Shown: in pieces, positions 37,178-46,035 of the stretch
How the letters are laid out: every line of letters starts with the position of its first letter
Numbering within the stretch: the first letter of the stretch is position 1
NCBI GenBank assembly: GCA_026003255.1
Contig: BPGX01000002.1
Span: 512,330-576,329, forward strand
Source: Bacteroidia bacterium
GTDB taxonomy: Bacteria; Bacteroidota; Bacteroidia; B-17B0; Aurantibacillaceae
DNA: 64,000 bases
Direction: 5' to 3'
Translations under genes and position numbers: made by a program
Notes under the pieces: generated by a model
Seen by the model: only the letters and a program-made list of their open reading frames with translations
What the model was told of the DNA's origin: nothing
The model's database searches: none

Positions 37178-38473
37178 ATGATACATACAAAATCAGAAGA
37201 GTTATATAAAAAAGCATTGCAATTGTTCCCCGGCGGTGTTAATTCACCAGTGCGAGCTTTCAAAAGCGTAGGTGGAACTCCGATTTTTATTGAAAAAGGA
37301 AAAGGATCTAAAATTTATGATGTTGATGGTAATGAATACATTGATTATTGTGCGAGCTGGGGACCTTTGATTTTGGGACATGCACATCCAGATATTATTA
37401 ATGCGGCCTATCAAGCCATGATGAATGGTACATCTTTTGGAGCACCTACAAAATTGGAAAATCAGCTGGCAGAACTGATATTAAATCATCATCCGTATAT
37501 AGAAAAAATACGCTTTGTAAGCAGCGGTACTGAAGCGGTAATGAGTGCTATACGTTTAGCCCGTGCATATACAGGAAAAAATAAAATAATCAAATTTGAA
37601 GGATGTTATCACGGTCATTCAGATTCTTTGTTGGTAAAAGCAGGTTCTGGACTTGTAACTTTTGGACAATCTTCTTCTGCAGGAGTGCCAAAGGAAATAG
37701 TGCAACATACTATTGTTTTGCAGCTTGACGATGAAAGTGCTGTACAAAAAGCATTTGAAGAGTTTGGTAATGATATTGCGGCAATAATTATTGAACCCAT
37801 TCCAGCGAATAATGGACTACTCTTACAAAGAAAAGAGTATCTTCAATTTCTACGCGATATTACAAAACAACATAATTGTTTATTGATTTTTGACGAGGTG
37901 ATAAGTGGTTTTCGTGTAGGTTTTACGGGGGCTGCAGGATATTACAACATTTCGCCAGATATTATCACTTTTGGAAAAATTATTGGTGGCGGTTTCCCTG
38001 TTGGCGCTTACGCAGCGTCAAAAGAAATTATGAGAATGGTATCGCCGGAAGGACCGATGTATCAGGCGGGGACATTGAGTGGGAATCCTGTGGCAATGGC
38101 AGCGGGTTATGCCCAATTATCCAGATGTTTAGAAGATAATTTTTATACAACTCTTGAAGAAAAAACAAAAACGTTAATAGATGGTATTTTACAGGTAAAA
38201 CCAGAAGTTTTACCATTCAAGATTTTCAGCATTGGATCTATCTTCTGGATTGCATTTGCGGAAAGAGAATACATCCGATCCGCTAATGAAATTGATGCGA
38301 ATAGCATGAACTATTTTAGGACGTTATATCATGCATTATTGAAAAATGGAGTATACCTAGGTCCATCTGGTTATGAAGTGGGTTTTTTAAGCGCTGTTCA
38401 TACTAATGAAGATATTGAGAGAACTGTCCTTGCATTTGAGAAAGCATTTAAGGAAATGTTAGTTGAGAGTTAA
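37178..38473 (+). CDS. hemL: Glutamate-1-semialdehyde 2,1-aminomutase HemL
   Basis: The 431-residue class III aminotransferase has FPGGVNSPVRAFKSVGG, the SSGTEAVMSAIRLAR phosphate-binding segment, and the PLP lysine in TFGKIIGGGFPVGAYA. It makes 5-aminolevulinate for heme, needed by the cytochromes encoded earlier. It lies 12 bp after pyk. Confidence 0.96.
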   Translation: MIHTKSEELYKKALQLFPGGVNSPVRAFKSVGGTPIFIEKGKGSKIYDVDGNEYIDYCASWGPLILGHAHPDIINAAYQAMMNGTSFGAPTKLENQLAELILNHHPYIEKIRFVSSGTEAVMSAIRLARAYTGKNKIIKFEGCYHGHSDSLLVKAGSGLVTFGQSSSAGVPKEIVQHTIVLQLDDESAVQKAFEEFGNDIAAIIIEPIPANNGLLLQRKEYLQFLRDITKQHNCLLIFDEVISGFRVGFTGAAGYYNISPDIITFGKIIGGGFPVGAYAASKEIMRMVSPEGPMYQAGTLSGNPVAMAAGYAQLSRCLEDNFYTTLEEKTKTLIDGILQVKPEVLPFKIFSIGSIFWIAFAEREYIRSANEIDANSMNYFRTLYHALLKNGVYLGPSGYEVGFLSAVHTNEDIERTVLAFEKAFKEMLVES

Positions 38474-38512
38474 GAGTTTTTAGTGATGAGTTGAGAGTTT
38501 TGTGTTTTTCTT

Positions 38513-38570
38513 GGACACAATGGAACGCTGATGACGCGGATTATTACTAATGGTCGCAGATTTTTATAGT
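38513..38570 (+). repeat. Dispersed repeat family D, copy 1
   Basis: GGAACGCTGATGACGCGGAT, ATTACTAATGGTCGCAGATT and flanks recur at 38787-38848 with about 85% identity. The motif ACACAGAT/CGCAGATT links it to family B. The intervening 200 bp is low-complexity (GAGTTTTGAGTTTT, CATAGAAAACATAG tracts) with no gene. Confidence 0.65.
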
Positions 38571-38786
38571 GAATCTTTTATTTAATGAATTTATTCTATG
38601 TGTTCTATGAATATCTATGTACCTATGTGTTGAGCAATGAGTTTTTTATCATATAGAAACATAGGAGAAATAGAAAACATAGTTATGAGTTAAGAGTGAT
38701 GAGTTTTGAGTTTTGAGTTTTTTTACCACATTAGATACATAGACGGCATAGAAAACATAGTTTTGAAGTATGAGTTAAAAATTTTT

Positions 38787-38848
38787 TGTGGATATAATAG
38801 AACATTGATGACGCGGATTATTACTGATGATCGCAGATTTTATGATAG
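38787..38848 (+). repeat. Dispersed repeat family D, copy 2
   Basis: Same orientation as copy 1 (38513-38570): AACATTGATGACGCGGATTA, ATTACTGATGATCGCAGATT. The whole 469 bp stretch from hemL to plsC is repeat-derived; a frame read through it from 38706 into plsC is not a real N-terminus. Confidence 0.65.
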
Positions 38849-38929
38849 TAAGTTTTTTATGTGCGTAAATCTGTTTCAATTTGTGTTTATCATTGTTCTT
38901 GTGCTTTTTCATCTCTCTCTTATATTCAC

Positions 38930-38938
38930 TACATTTAC
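38930..38938 (+). promoter_or_regulatory. Weak -7-like element before plsC
   Basis: TACATTTAC differs from TAnnTTTGY by one base and lies directly before ATG 38943. The spacing to the start is very short, so the transcript would be nearly leaderless. Confidence 0.35.
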
Positions 38939-38942
38939 CACG

Positions 38943-39698
38943 ATGAAAAAAATAGTCAGAACAGTTTGTATTGTGTTATGGAAATCGTGGTTTGCTCTTG
39001 TATTTTCAAGTTTGTTAATTATTTTATTCCCATTCTTTTATTTCTTATTGAAATTTCGTCAATATAAAGCCGTGTATTCGTTAAAGAAGGTGTGGGCATT
39101 TTTAATTTGTTTGTTTACAGGACTCATTCCCAGAATTCGTTATCCTTATGGTAGATTTGATTTTCCATCTCCATCCATTGTTGTGGCTAATCATACATCT
39201 TATTTAGATATTTTGTTTAGTGTGTTTTATGTCAAAAAAGCGGCGATTTATATGGGTAAGGCAGAATTATTGAAAATACCATTGTTTAATATTTTTTTCA
39301 AATATTTAGATATTCCCGTTCGACGGCAAAATCCAAAAGATGCTGCCCGTGCTTTTGAAAAAGCCGGTGAATGGTTAGACAAAGGATATGCTGTTATTAT
39401 TTTTCCGGAAGGCACAATTTCTCCACAGGGCGTCTTAAAGCCATTCAAAAATGGGGCATTCAAATTGGCAATTCAAAAACGAGTGCCGATTGTGCCTGCA
39501 GTAAATTTGAATAACTGGCACTTGCTTGAAAATGGAGGTTTCTTTAAAAGCAATGGTTTTCCCGGAATAGCTCATATTGTAGTTGGACAGCCGATTATCA
39601 CAGATTCTTACAATGAGGAAAATTTAGTAGATTTGCAAAATAAAGTCAGAACCTTTATTCAAAACGAATTAAATCAATTCTATGAAAAAAATCGATGA
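38943..39698 (+). CDS. plsC: 1-acylglycerol-3-phosphate acyltransferase PlsC
   Basis: The 251-residue membrane enzyme has an N-terminal hydrophobic region (about 13-38), the catalytic VANHTSYLD (H-x4-D), PVRRQNPKDAARAFEKA, IIFPEGTISPQG and VPIVPAVNL. It makes phosphatidate. I choose ATG 38943 because upstream sequence is dispersed repeat. It overlaps gatC by 17 bp. Confidence 0.92.
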   Translation: MKKIVRTVCIVLWKSWFALVFSSLLIILFPFFYFLLKFRQYKAVYSLKKVWAFLICLFTGLIPRIRYPYGRFDFPSPSIVVANHTSYLDILFSVFYVKKAAIYMGKAELLKIPLFNIFFKYLDIPVRRQNPKDAARAFEKAGEWLDKGYAVIIFPEGTISPQGVLKPFKNGAFKLAIQKRVPIVPAVNLNNWHLLENGGFFKSNGFPGIAHIVVGQPIITDSYNEENLVDLQNKVRTFIQNELNQFYEKNR

Positions 39699-39972
39699 AA
39701 ATTTAATTGACCAATTAGCGCATCTTTCAAGATTAGAATTTTCTCAAGAGGAAAAAGAAAAAATTTTAAGCGACTTAAATAGAATATTAGATTACATTGA
39801 CCAACTCAACGAATTGGATACTGAAAATGTAGAACCATTAATTTATCTGTCTCCTAATAAAGACATTTTAAGAGAAGATGTTGTTAATGAAAATTTGAAA
39901 AAAGAGGATGCTCTGAAAAATGCTCCTAAAAAGGACTCTGATTATTTTAGAGTTCCAAAAGTAATTCAATAA
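39682..39972 (+). CDS. gatC: Asp-tRNA(Asn)/Glu-tRNA(Gln) amidotransferase subunit C
   Basis: The 96-residue protein has LIDQLAHLSRLEFSQEEKE, LNRILDYIDQLNELDTENVE and the closing DSDYFRVPKVI, as GatC does. It stabilises GatA-GatB, which are not in the window. Overlap with plsC suggests coupled translation. Confidence 0.94.
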   Translation: MKKIDENLIDQLAHLSRLEFSQEEKEKILSDLNRILDYIDQLNELDTENVEPLIYLSPNKDILREDVVNENLKKEDALKNAPKKDSDYFRVPKVIQ

Positions 39973-39981
39973 TTTCCCGAA

Positions 39982-42474
39982 ATGAGAAACTATATCTTGA
40001 TATTGATAGTTCTCGCGACTACGGTTTCTATTGCTCAAACTATGAAAACGAAGAAATGGCGTAGAACGGAAGTGGATTCTTTGAACGAAGCACATCTATT
40101 AATGGAAGAAGGTAATAATTACATGGCATATCCTATTTTTGAAGCTATTTATAACAATCATCCCAAAGAGACATACTTAAAATATGTTCTTGGAAAACTG
40201 TCGCTAACAAGAAGTGATAAATACGATTTAGCATTGCGATTGTTGGAAGAGAGTTATGCGGTTAATCCAAAAATTGAAGGTATTCAATACGATCTGGCAA
40301 GAGCTTATCATTACAACTATCAATTTGATAAGGCAGAAGAGTTTATTAATCAGTTTCTTTCCAGAAAAAAAATTAGCCCGGAACAAAAGACCAATGCCCT
40401 TATTCTTAAAAATTACATTCAAAATGCAAAGGTGCTTTATTCATCTCCAACGCGTGCTGTGGTAAAAAATATCGGTCGTCCCATTAATACGGAATGGGAT
40501 GAGTATGTACCTGTCATCACCACTGATGAAGCAACGATGATTTTCACCTACCGTGGTGAAAAAAGCAAAGGTGGGCGACAAAACGCTTCTCTCTTACCAG
40601 ATCCGAAAGGAGTTTTTTTTGAAGATGTCTATATAGCAGAAAAAGTACTGAACAAATGGGCAGAACCAAAAAGTATTGAAACCATTAATACGAACTCGCA
40701 CGATGCTGCCATTGCGATGAGTCCAGACGGACAAATGTTGTTTATATACAAAGATGATGGTATCACACACGGAGATATTTATGTTTCTTATGCTTTGGGC
40801 AACAACGAATTCACTCCACCGCAAAAATTAAAAGGGTTAGTAAATTCTTACTCATGGGAAGGGAGTTGTTCAATCACTGCCGATGGAAGAACACTTTATT
40901 TTTCAAGCGAACGACCGGGTGGATATGGAGGAAAAGATATTTACAAAGCTACACTTTTACCAGACAGCACATGGGGAAATGTGGTAAATCTGGGAAGTGC
41001 TATCAATACGCCTTATGACGAAGATGCTCCTTTTATCCATCCGGATGGTGTTACATTATATTTTAGTTCAAAAGGACACAACAGCATGGGTGATTATGAT
41101 ATTTTTGTAAGTAGGATGGATTTAAATGACTCTACATTCAAGCAATTGGAAAATCTGGGTTATCCTATCAATACACCTGCTGATGATATTTACTTTGTTT
41201 TATCAGCCAGCGGAGAGCATGGTTATTATTCCAGTGCCCGCCCTGATGGAATTGGATTGAAAGACATCTATATTATAGAAACAAATTTTGAAAATAAACT
41301 TGTAAGTATGTTGGTATATGGTGCTGTATTCAAAGATAAAGAAGCGCAGGAAGCCACAATCACAGCGTACATGCTAAAAGATGGTAAAGAAGAATTATTC
41401 TCCCAGACCAAAAGTAGTAAAGAGAAAGGAAAATATCTTTTGAATTTACCAGCAGGATTTGAATTCAAAATTGAATGTAAATTAGACAGTAACTTCAGCG
41501 AGTCGTTTGTTGTAAACACAAAAGATTTGAAAGAATATAAAGAAAAACTTCATTTGTTTAATTTTGAAACAGTACAAACAGCTCCCCAAACTCCAACAGT
41601 TGCCAGCAAACCTACAACAATCGCTCTCAACACAGAAACTTTAAATACCGTTCAAAAAGAAACGTATGAATACACAAAAAATTATGGCAATGTTAGCGTA
41701 GAAGGTTTAATTTTTAAGGTGCAAATCGCTGCTTATAAATATCCAAAAAACTATTCTTATGAACATCTGAAAGGATTAGGTAAAATTGAAACTATGCAAT
41801 TGGGAGATGGTTTAACCAGATTTACCATTGGAGGCGAATTCAAAACATTAGATGAAGCATTTCAACATAACTTAAAAGTGATAAGAGCAGGACAAAAAGA
41901 CGCTTTTGTATTGGCCATTTACAAAGGCAAAAGAGTTTATTTATCAGATTTAGTAAAAATGGGTATTTATATTAAGAAAGATGAACAATTAGCAAAAGAA
42001 ATTCAGAAAGAATATCAACCGGTTGCAACAAATACGAATAATCCTTCAATAAAAAATCAGACAATCACATCAAACACAACTGAAAAGAAGGAGACCATTC
42101 CATCAACAGGTAGTTCTAAAATAGATTTTTCAGGCATTAATTTAAATCCTTTTCAACAAAAAATTTTCAACTATAGCCATCAATATGGTCAGGTAGAAAA
42201 AAATAATCTTTACTATTCTGTACAAATTGGAATTACGAAAAATCCTAATAATGTAGGATTTAATAACCTCAAAAAGCATGGAAAAATTGAAAGTTATCGT
42301 CTGGAAACAGGCGTATATATCTTGTATATTGGAAAAATTAAAACGCTGAATGATGCCTTGATGTTGAATAAAAAAATCATTCAGGCAGGTGTGAAAGATG
42401 CCTTTGTCATTGGCTTTTATGACAATAAAAGATATTATATCAATCAACTCATTGAAAATAAAATTTTAGAATAA
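39982..42474 (+). CDS. PorE-like envelope protein: TPR, PD40 propeller and two SPOR-like domains
   Basis: The 830-residue protein has a signal peptide (to about SIAQ), TPR-like helices (30-140), WD40-like PD40 repeats (about 165-430: GRTLYFSSERPGGYGGKDIY, GVTLYFSSKGHNSMGDYDIF), a carboxypeptidase-regulatory-like domain (about 435-520), a Ser/Thr/Pro linker and two homologous C-terminal units near 566-655 and 733-830. Those begin FKVQIAAYKYPKN and YSVQIGITKNPNN and look like SPOR peptidoglycan-binding folds. Known T9SS protein PorE has TPR, PD40, CRD and an OmpA domain; here SPOR-like repeats replace OmpA. I infer a peptidoglycan-tethered envelope or T9SS accessory role. Confidence 0.75.
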   Translation: MRNYILILIVLATTVSIAQTMKTKKWRRTEVDSLNEAHLLMEEGNNYMAYPIFEAIYNNHPKETYLKYVLGKLSLTRSDKYDLALRLLEESYAVNPKIEGIQYDLARAYHYNYQFDKAEEFINQFLSRKKISPEQKTNALILKNYIQNAKVLYSSPTRAVVKNIGRPINTEWDEYVPVITTDEATMIFTYRGEKSKGGRQNASLLPDPKGVFFEDVYIAEKVLNKWAEPKSIETINTNSHDAAIAMSPDGQMLFIYKDDGITHGDIYVSYALGNNEFTPPQKLKGLVNSYSWEGSCSITADGRTLYFSSERPGGYGGKDIYKATLLPDSTWGNVVNLGSAINTPYDEDAPFIHPDGVTLYFSSKGHNSMGDYDIFVSRMDLNDSTFKQLENLGYPINTPADDIYFVLSASGEHGYYSSARPDGIGLKDIYIIETNFENKLVSMLVYGAVFKDKEAQEATITAYMLKDGKEELFSQTKSSKEKGKYLLNLPAGFEFKIECKLDSNFSESFVVNTKDLKEYKEKLHLFNFETVQTAPQTPTVASKPTTIALNTETLNTVQKETYEYTKNYGNVSVEGLIFKVQIAAYKYPKNYSYEHLKGLGKIETMQLGDGLTRFTIGGEFKTLDEAFQHNLKVIRAGQKDAFVLAIYKGKRVYLSDLVKMGIYIKKDEQLAKEIQKEYQPVATNTNNPSIKNQTITSNTTEKKETIPSTGSSKIDFSGINLNPFQQKIFNYSHQYGQVEKNNLYYSVQIGITKNPNNVGFNNLKKHGKIESYRLETGVYILYIGKIKTLNDALMLNKKIIQAGVKDAFVIGFYDNKRYYINQLIENKILE

Positions 42475-43218
42475 ATGAACATTCGTAAGCAAACATTTTT
42501 GAATAAAATTGAGTTGTCTGAAAGTGAATTATTATTATTAGAAGGAAAACGAAAGCAATTAATCAAACAATTAGAAAAAAAAGGAATTAAAGATAAAAAT
42601 GTTTTGAATGCCATTGGCAAAATACCACGACACTTGTTTTTTGATTTAAAAAATTTTCAATTTGATGAAAGTAAAGGTAAGTTTGTATCACAAGGTGTAT
42701 CGGTGATGTTAGATTATGTGTACGATAATAGAGCGTTACCAATTGGTCTTGGACAAACGATTTCTCATCCATACACAGTGGCCTTTCAAACACAAGCATT
42801 GCAAATACAACCCGGTGATAAAGTTTTAGAAATTGGAACCGGTTCTGGTTATCAAACAGCTGTTTTGTTAGAATTAGGGGCTATTGTTTACAGTATAGAA
42901 CGAATAGAAGAGTTGCATATAAAAAGTAAAAGTATTTTGGAATTTTTAGAATACAAAGATTTCTTTTTGAAACACGGTGATGGTTATGCGGGTTGGCCAG
43001 AACATGCGCCGTTTGATAAAATTATTGTAACGGCATCTGCATTAAATTTGCCCGAAAAATTATTATTTCAACTCAAGCCCGGCGGTAGAATGATTGTTCC
43101 TATTGAACAAAATAATTGTACTCAAATGTTTTTATTCACAAGAAAAGAAGACAATACATTTATCAAAGAAAATTTGGGGGAATGTGCCTTTGTGCCAATG
43201 TTGTATAATAAAGAATAA
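42475..43218 (+). CDS. pcm: Protein-L-isoaspartate O-methyltransferase
   Basis: The 247-residue SAM enzyme repairs isoaspartyl residues. It has IPRHLFFD, GLGQTISHPYTVA, the SAM-binding VLEIGTGSGYQTAVL, KHGDGYAGWPEHAPFDKIIV and LKPGGRMIVPI. The start follows the upstream stop with no gap. The N-terminal 30 residues are a charged extension. Confidence 0.94.
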   Translation: MNIRKQTFLNKIELSESELLLLEGKRKQLIKQLEKKGIKDKNVLNAIGKIPRHLFFDLKNFQFDESKGKFVSQGVSVMLDYVYDNRALPIGLGQTISHPYTVAFQTQALQIQPGDKVLEIGTGSGYQTAVLLELGAIVYSIERIEELHIKSKSILEFLEYKDFFLKHGDGYAGWPEHAPFDKIIVTASALNLPEKLLFQLKPGGRMIVPIEQNNCTQMFLFTRKEDNTFIKENLGECAFVPMLYNKE

Positions 43219-43295
43219 AATTGAACTATGTCAAACTGTCTTTTGATTTAAAACGGAATAAAAATTGTAATTTATTCGCACAAAAAAATTATACT

Positions 43296-44003
43296 ATGAT
43301 GTACTACGATCCATTTTTACTTTTGATTAGCATCGTTTTAATGGTTGTGGGGCTTATTGTAAGTTCAACACTCAAAAGTAAGTTCAGGGAATACAGTATG
43401 GAGCCCTTGCCTAATGGAATGAGTGGAAAAGATGTAGCAGAAAAAATGTTGAGAGATAATGGTATTTATGATGTGAAGGTTATATCAGTGGAAGGAGAAT
43501 TAACCGATCATTACAATCCGATGAATAAAACAGTGAACTTGAGTCCGGATGTGTATTATGGAAAACACGTCTCTGCTGCTGCGGTGGCGGCGCATGAATG
43601 TGGACATGCCATACAACATGCTACGGCTTATAGTATGCTTATGTTGAGGAGTCAATTAGTGCCGGTGGTACAAATCAGTTCCACTATTATGAACTTCATT
43701 GTGATTGGTCTTGCCTTTGCAGGAGCAATGATGCCTCAACTGTTGAATACGTTTTTATTAATTTTCATCATTGGTCAAAGTATTGTTACCTTATTTAGTT
43801 TGGTTACATTGCCCGTTGAAATTGACGCAAGTCGTAGAGCATTGCAATGGTTGAGTCATGCTAATATTCTTTATGGAGAAAGATATTACAAAGCCAAAGA
43901 TGCTTTGAAATGGGCAGCATATACCTATGTAGTGGCTGCCATTGGCGCAGTGGCAACCTTATTGTATTACATCTGGCGATTTACACAAAGTAGAGAGGAG
44001 TAA
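43296..44003 (+). CDS. YugP-type membrane zinc metallopeptidase
   Basis: The 235-residue protein has an N-terminal helix, the zinc motif AAHECGHAIQHA, and three more membrane helices. FREYSMEPLPNGMSGKDVAEKML-type sequence before it (GMSGKDVAEKML) and LPVEIDASRRAL after it are typical of the DUF/peptidase M-type YugP family. Substrates are unknown. I choose ATG 43296; the 25 codons before it (from 43221) are not conserved-looking. Confidence 0.9.
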   Translation: MMYYDPFLLLISIVLMVVGLIVSSTLKSKFREYSMEPLPNGMSGKDVAEKMLRDNGIYDVKVISVEGELTDHYNPMNKTVNLSPDVYYGKHVSAAAVAAHECGHAIQHATAYSMLMLRSQLVPVVQISSTIMNFIVIGLAFAGAMMPQLLNTFLLIFIIGQSIVTLFSLVTLPVEIDASRRALQWLSHANILYGERYYKAKDALKWAAYTYVVAAIGAVATLLYYIWRFTQSREE

Positions 44004-44228
44004 AAGAGTCGAAAATTTTTTAGCGAAGTTTATCAAAATTAAAAATTGAAAAGGGGGGAAGGTGTACATTGAATTGATTTTACGGATAGTGTTGTTGATA
44101 GGATGTTTCTTATTAAGTTAAGTTTTAGACAAAGTAAATATCCAACAAGTTATACCTTTAAATAGAAGCACAAAAGTCGAGATTTGCATGTCCTTCCGCT
44201 TGACACAAAATCTGTGTTATAGGTAGCT

Positions 44229-44747
44229 TTATTTCGTTACTTTAATGATTTCATTTTCTTCTGTTATATTCCAAATCTGTGTCCGAGTGCATTGGTGCGT
44301 CCAAAATGTTTTGTTATCAAAGGTTCTTCTTTTGAGTTTGTATGTCATTAACAACTCATCAAATTGGGTCGCATAAACAATGTACTTTTTTCCAACTTCA
44401 AAATGATAACCACACGCTGCTCCATTCGGCGGAGTAAGAATAGTTAATGTGTCTGAAACCAGCTGCCCTTTATACATTCTCTCAACTTTTATTTTTACAA
44501 CAGCGGTTGGAAACTCACGCCACTTGAAATAAATCTTGCTTGTGTCACCAGTCACTACAACGCCCAAACTGTCATAGTTATTTGTCAAAGTTCTGGATAC
44601 AACATATCCGCTAAATACTATGTCAGAATACTTAACACTACTAGAAACTGTACCCTGTCCTTCACAACTACAAGCAAAAGAATTTAGTGCCCAAACAAAA
44701 GTTAAGAATATTGTTAGAATTAAGTTTTTATGCTGTAAAATATTCAT
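44229..44747 (-). CDS. Secreted TIMP/NTR-like protein
   Basis: The 172-residue protein has a signal peptide ending ...LNSFA followed directly by CSCEG, then YSDIVFSGYVVSR, VKIKVERMYKGQL, GAACGYHFEVGKKYIVYA and HQCTRT. Cys-x-Cys right after cleavage, followed by an OB-like fold, is the mark of the tissue-inhibitor-of-metalloproteinase (netrin-like) family. Bacterial members are of unknown function; inhibition of a protease is possible but unproven. A promoter from repeat B copy 2 lies about 90 bp upstream. Confidence 0.72.
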   Translation of the reverse strand: MNILQHKNLILTIFLTFVWALNSFACSCEGQGTVSSSVKYSDIVFSGYVVSRTLTNNYDSLGVVVTGDTSKIYFKWREFPTAVVKIKVERMYKGQLVSDTLTILTPPNGAACGYHFEVGKKYIVYATQFDELLMTYKLKRRTFDNKTFWTHQCTRTQIWNITEENEIIKVTK

Positions 44748-44836
44748 CTTCGTTGTTTATTCGTATGGTATGTGAAAAATGTCCTGTAATAGGCGGCAAT
44801 ATTCAGTGATGTACAAACAAAGGCTGGTTAGTAATT

Positions 44837-44940
44837 GCAAATGTACATGAAATTCTTCAAATAACACACCAACGAATAAAAATCTTGAAAAAATAATCTG
44901 TGGAAATCTGTTTCAATCTGTGGCATCTGTGTTCTATTGT
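44837..44940 (-). repeat. Dispersed repeat family B, copy 2, ending in a promoter
   Basis: Read on the minus strand: ACACAGATGCCACAGATTG, CCACAGATTATTTTTTCAAG, ATTTTTATTCGTTGGTGTG and AGAATTTCATGTACATTTGC. The last nine bases TACATTTGC (44845-44837) are a perfect -7 element facing the TIMP-like gene. Confidence 0.78.
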
Positions 44941-44947
44941 TTTAAGC

Positions 44948-45487
44948 TTATTCAAAAGAATTTATATTGGTCAGTTTAAGTTTCATCATTATATCTGTCT
45001 GTTCGTCATTACCTAATTTGAAGATATGCTTGTTAAACTCTACAAAACCATTTTTCCTGTAAAAATTAATTGCTCTGTGATTTTTCTCCCATACTCCGAG
45101 CCAGATGTATTCAGCATTTCTTTTTCTCGCGATATCTATTGCTTTTTCGAGAAGTAATTGACCAATTTTTTTCCCATGATATTCTTTCAACACATATATT
45201 CTTTCGATTTCAACAGCTTTGTCATCCTTTATCTCTGTTTGTGATTGCCCAAAATTTACTTTTAAATAACCAATTACATTGTTCTCAATAGTTGCGAAGT
45301 AAAATTCTGAGTTATTGTCGTTAAGTTCATTCGTTAGTTTAGTTATAGAAAAACTTTCGTCAAGATATTTCTTCATGTTTTCTTCAGTGTTGTCTGAAGC
45401 AAATGTTTCATAAAAGGTCTGTCTGCCAATTTTTTGTAACTCGTTAATCTCTTTTATTGTTACTTTTTTAATTTTAATGACACTCAT
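44948..45487 (-). CDS. GNAT-family N-acetyltransferase
   Basis: The 179-residue protein has the full GNAT core: QTFYETFASDNTEENM at the N-terminus, IYVLKEYHGKKIGQLLLEKA (the acetyl-CoA loop), EYIWLGVWEKNHRAINFYRK and NGFVEFNKHIFKLG. It resembles RimI/PaiA-type acetylases of small molecules or polyamines; the substrate cannot be set. It lies between repeat B copies 2 and 3, which have the same orientation. Confidence 0.9.
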   Translation of the reverse strand: MSVIKIKKVTIKEINELQKIGRQTFYETFASDNTEENMKKYLDESFSITKLTNELNDNNSEFYFATIENNVIGYLKVNFGQSQTEIKDDKAVEIERIYVLKEYHGKKIGQLLLEKAIDIARKRNAEYIWLGVWEKNHRAINFYRKNGFVEFNKHIFKLGNDEQTDIMMKLKLTNINSFE

Positions 45488-45570
45488 ACTTGCTATGAAT
45501 ATTATAGATTCAATTTACAGCTTTTACACTTTATTGCAACAAAATATCATCAACATTTTAAAAAGTGAAG

Positions 45571-45592
45571 GGGAAAGAAAAAATTCTTTCCC
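45571..45592. terminator. Hairpin upstream of the GNAT gene
   Basis: GGGAAAGAA pairs with TTCTTTCCC around AAAA. It lies between repeat B copy 3 and the GNAT start, so it might attenuate transcription from that repeat's promoter; the following T-tract on the minus strand is a few bases away and imperfect. Confidence 0.4.
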
Positions 45593-45630
45593 ATTGCATC
45601 TTAGCTTGAAAATTTTTCCTATGGTTAAGC

Positions 45631-45745
45631 ACAAATTTACATGAAATTCTTCTGATAACACACCAACGAATAAAAACTAATAAAAATCTTGAAAAAATAA
45701 TCTGTGGAAATCTGTTTCAATCTGTAACATACGTGTTTAATTGTT
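45631..45745 (-). repeat. Dispersed repeat family B, copy 3, ending in a promoter
   Basis: Matches copy 2 with a 10-base insertion (ATTAGTTTTT) that duplicates the neighbouring motif. The minus-strand end AGAATTTCATGTAAATTTGT holds TAAATTTGT (45639-45631), a -7 element facing the GNAT gene 144 bp away. Confidence 0.75.
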
Positions 45746-45806
45746 TTGTGTTTATTCAACCCAATTTATTCATTAGAAATCAAGAATATTCACAAGAGAT
45801 TACTTC

Positions 45807-45822
45807 GGGCGTTGACACGCCC
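45807..45822. repeat. GC-rich hairpin in the YfhO upstream gap
   Basis: GGGCGT pairs with ACGCCC around TGAC, within GAGATTACTTCGGGCG ... CCTCGCAATGAGG. This kind of sequence is a common dispersed remnant in bacterial genomes. The rest of the 45746-46035 gap shows no gene. Confidence 0.45.
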
Positions 45823-46035
45823 TCGCAATGAGGGGCTTATTCATTTTTCATATAACTACCCTTACACCTGTGGAAGGGAGAAAACAAATAATTCCTAAAA
45901 GTAGCAGTAGTAAAGAATGTATAACATCTGGGAAATTTCTGATGAATAATTGGGGTTAAATTGTTTTAATAAAAGGTTTTTACCATTCGTTTCTCCATTT
46001 CCGTTAAAATCCTTTTCTTTGCTCAAAAAATTAGC

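Noticed and set aside
38706..38942. 79-residue extension of plsC
   Set aside because: It is translated from family D repeat and low-complexity DNA; PlsC proteins begin near ATG 38943.
45571..45592. CRISPR-like repeat
   Set aside because: A single hairpin without periodic copies; no arrays or cas genes were seen anywhere in the window.
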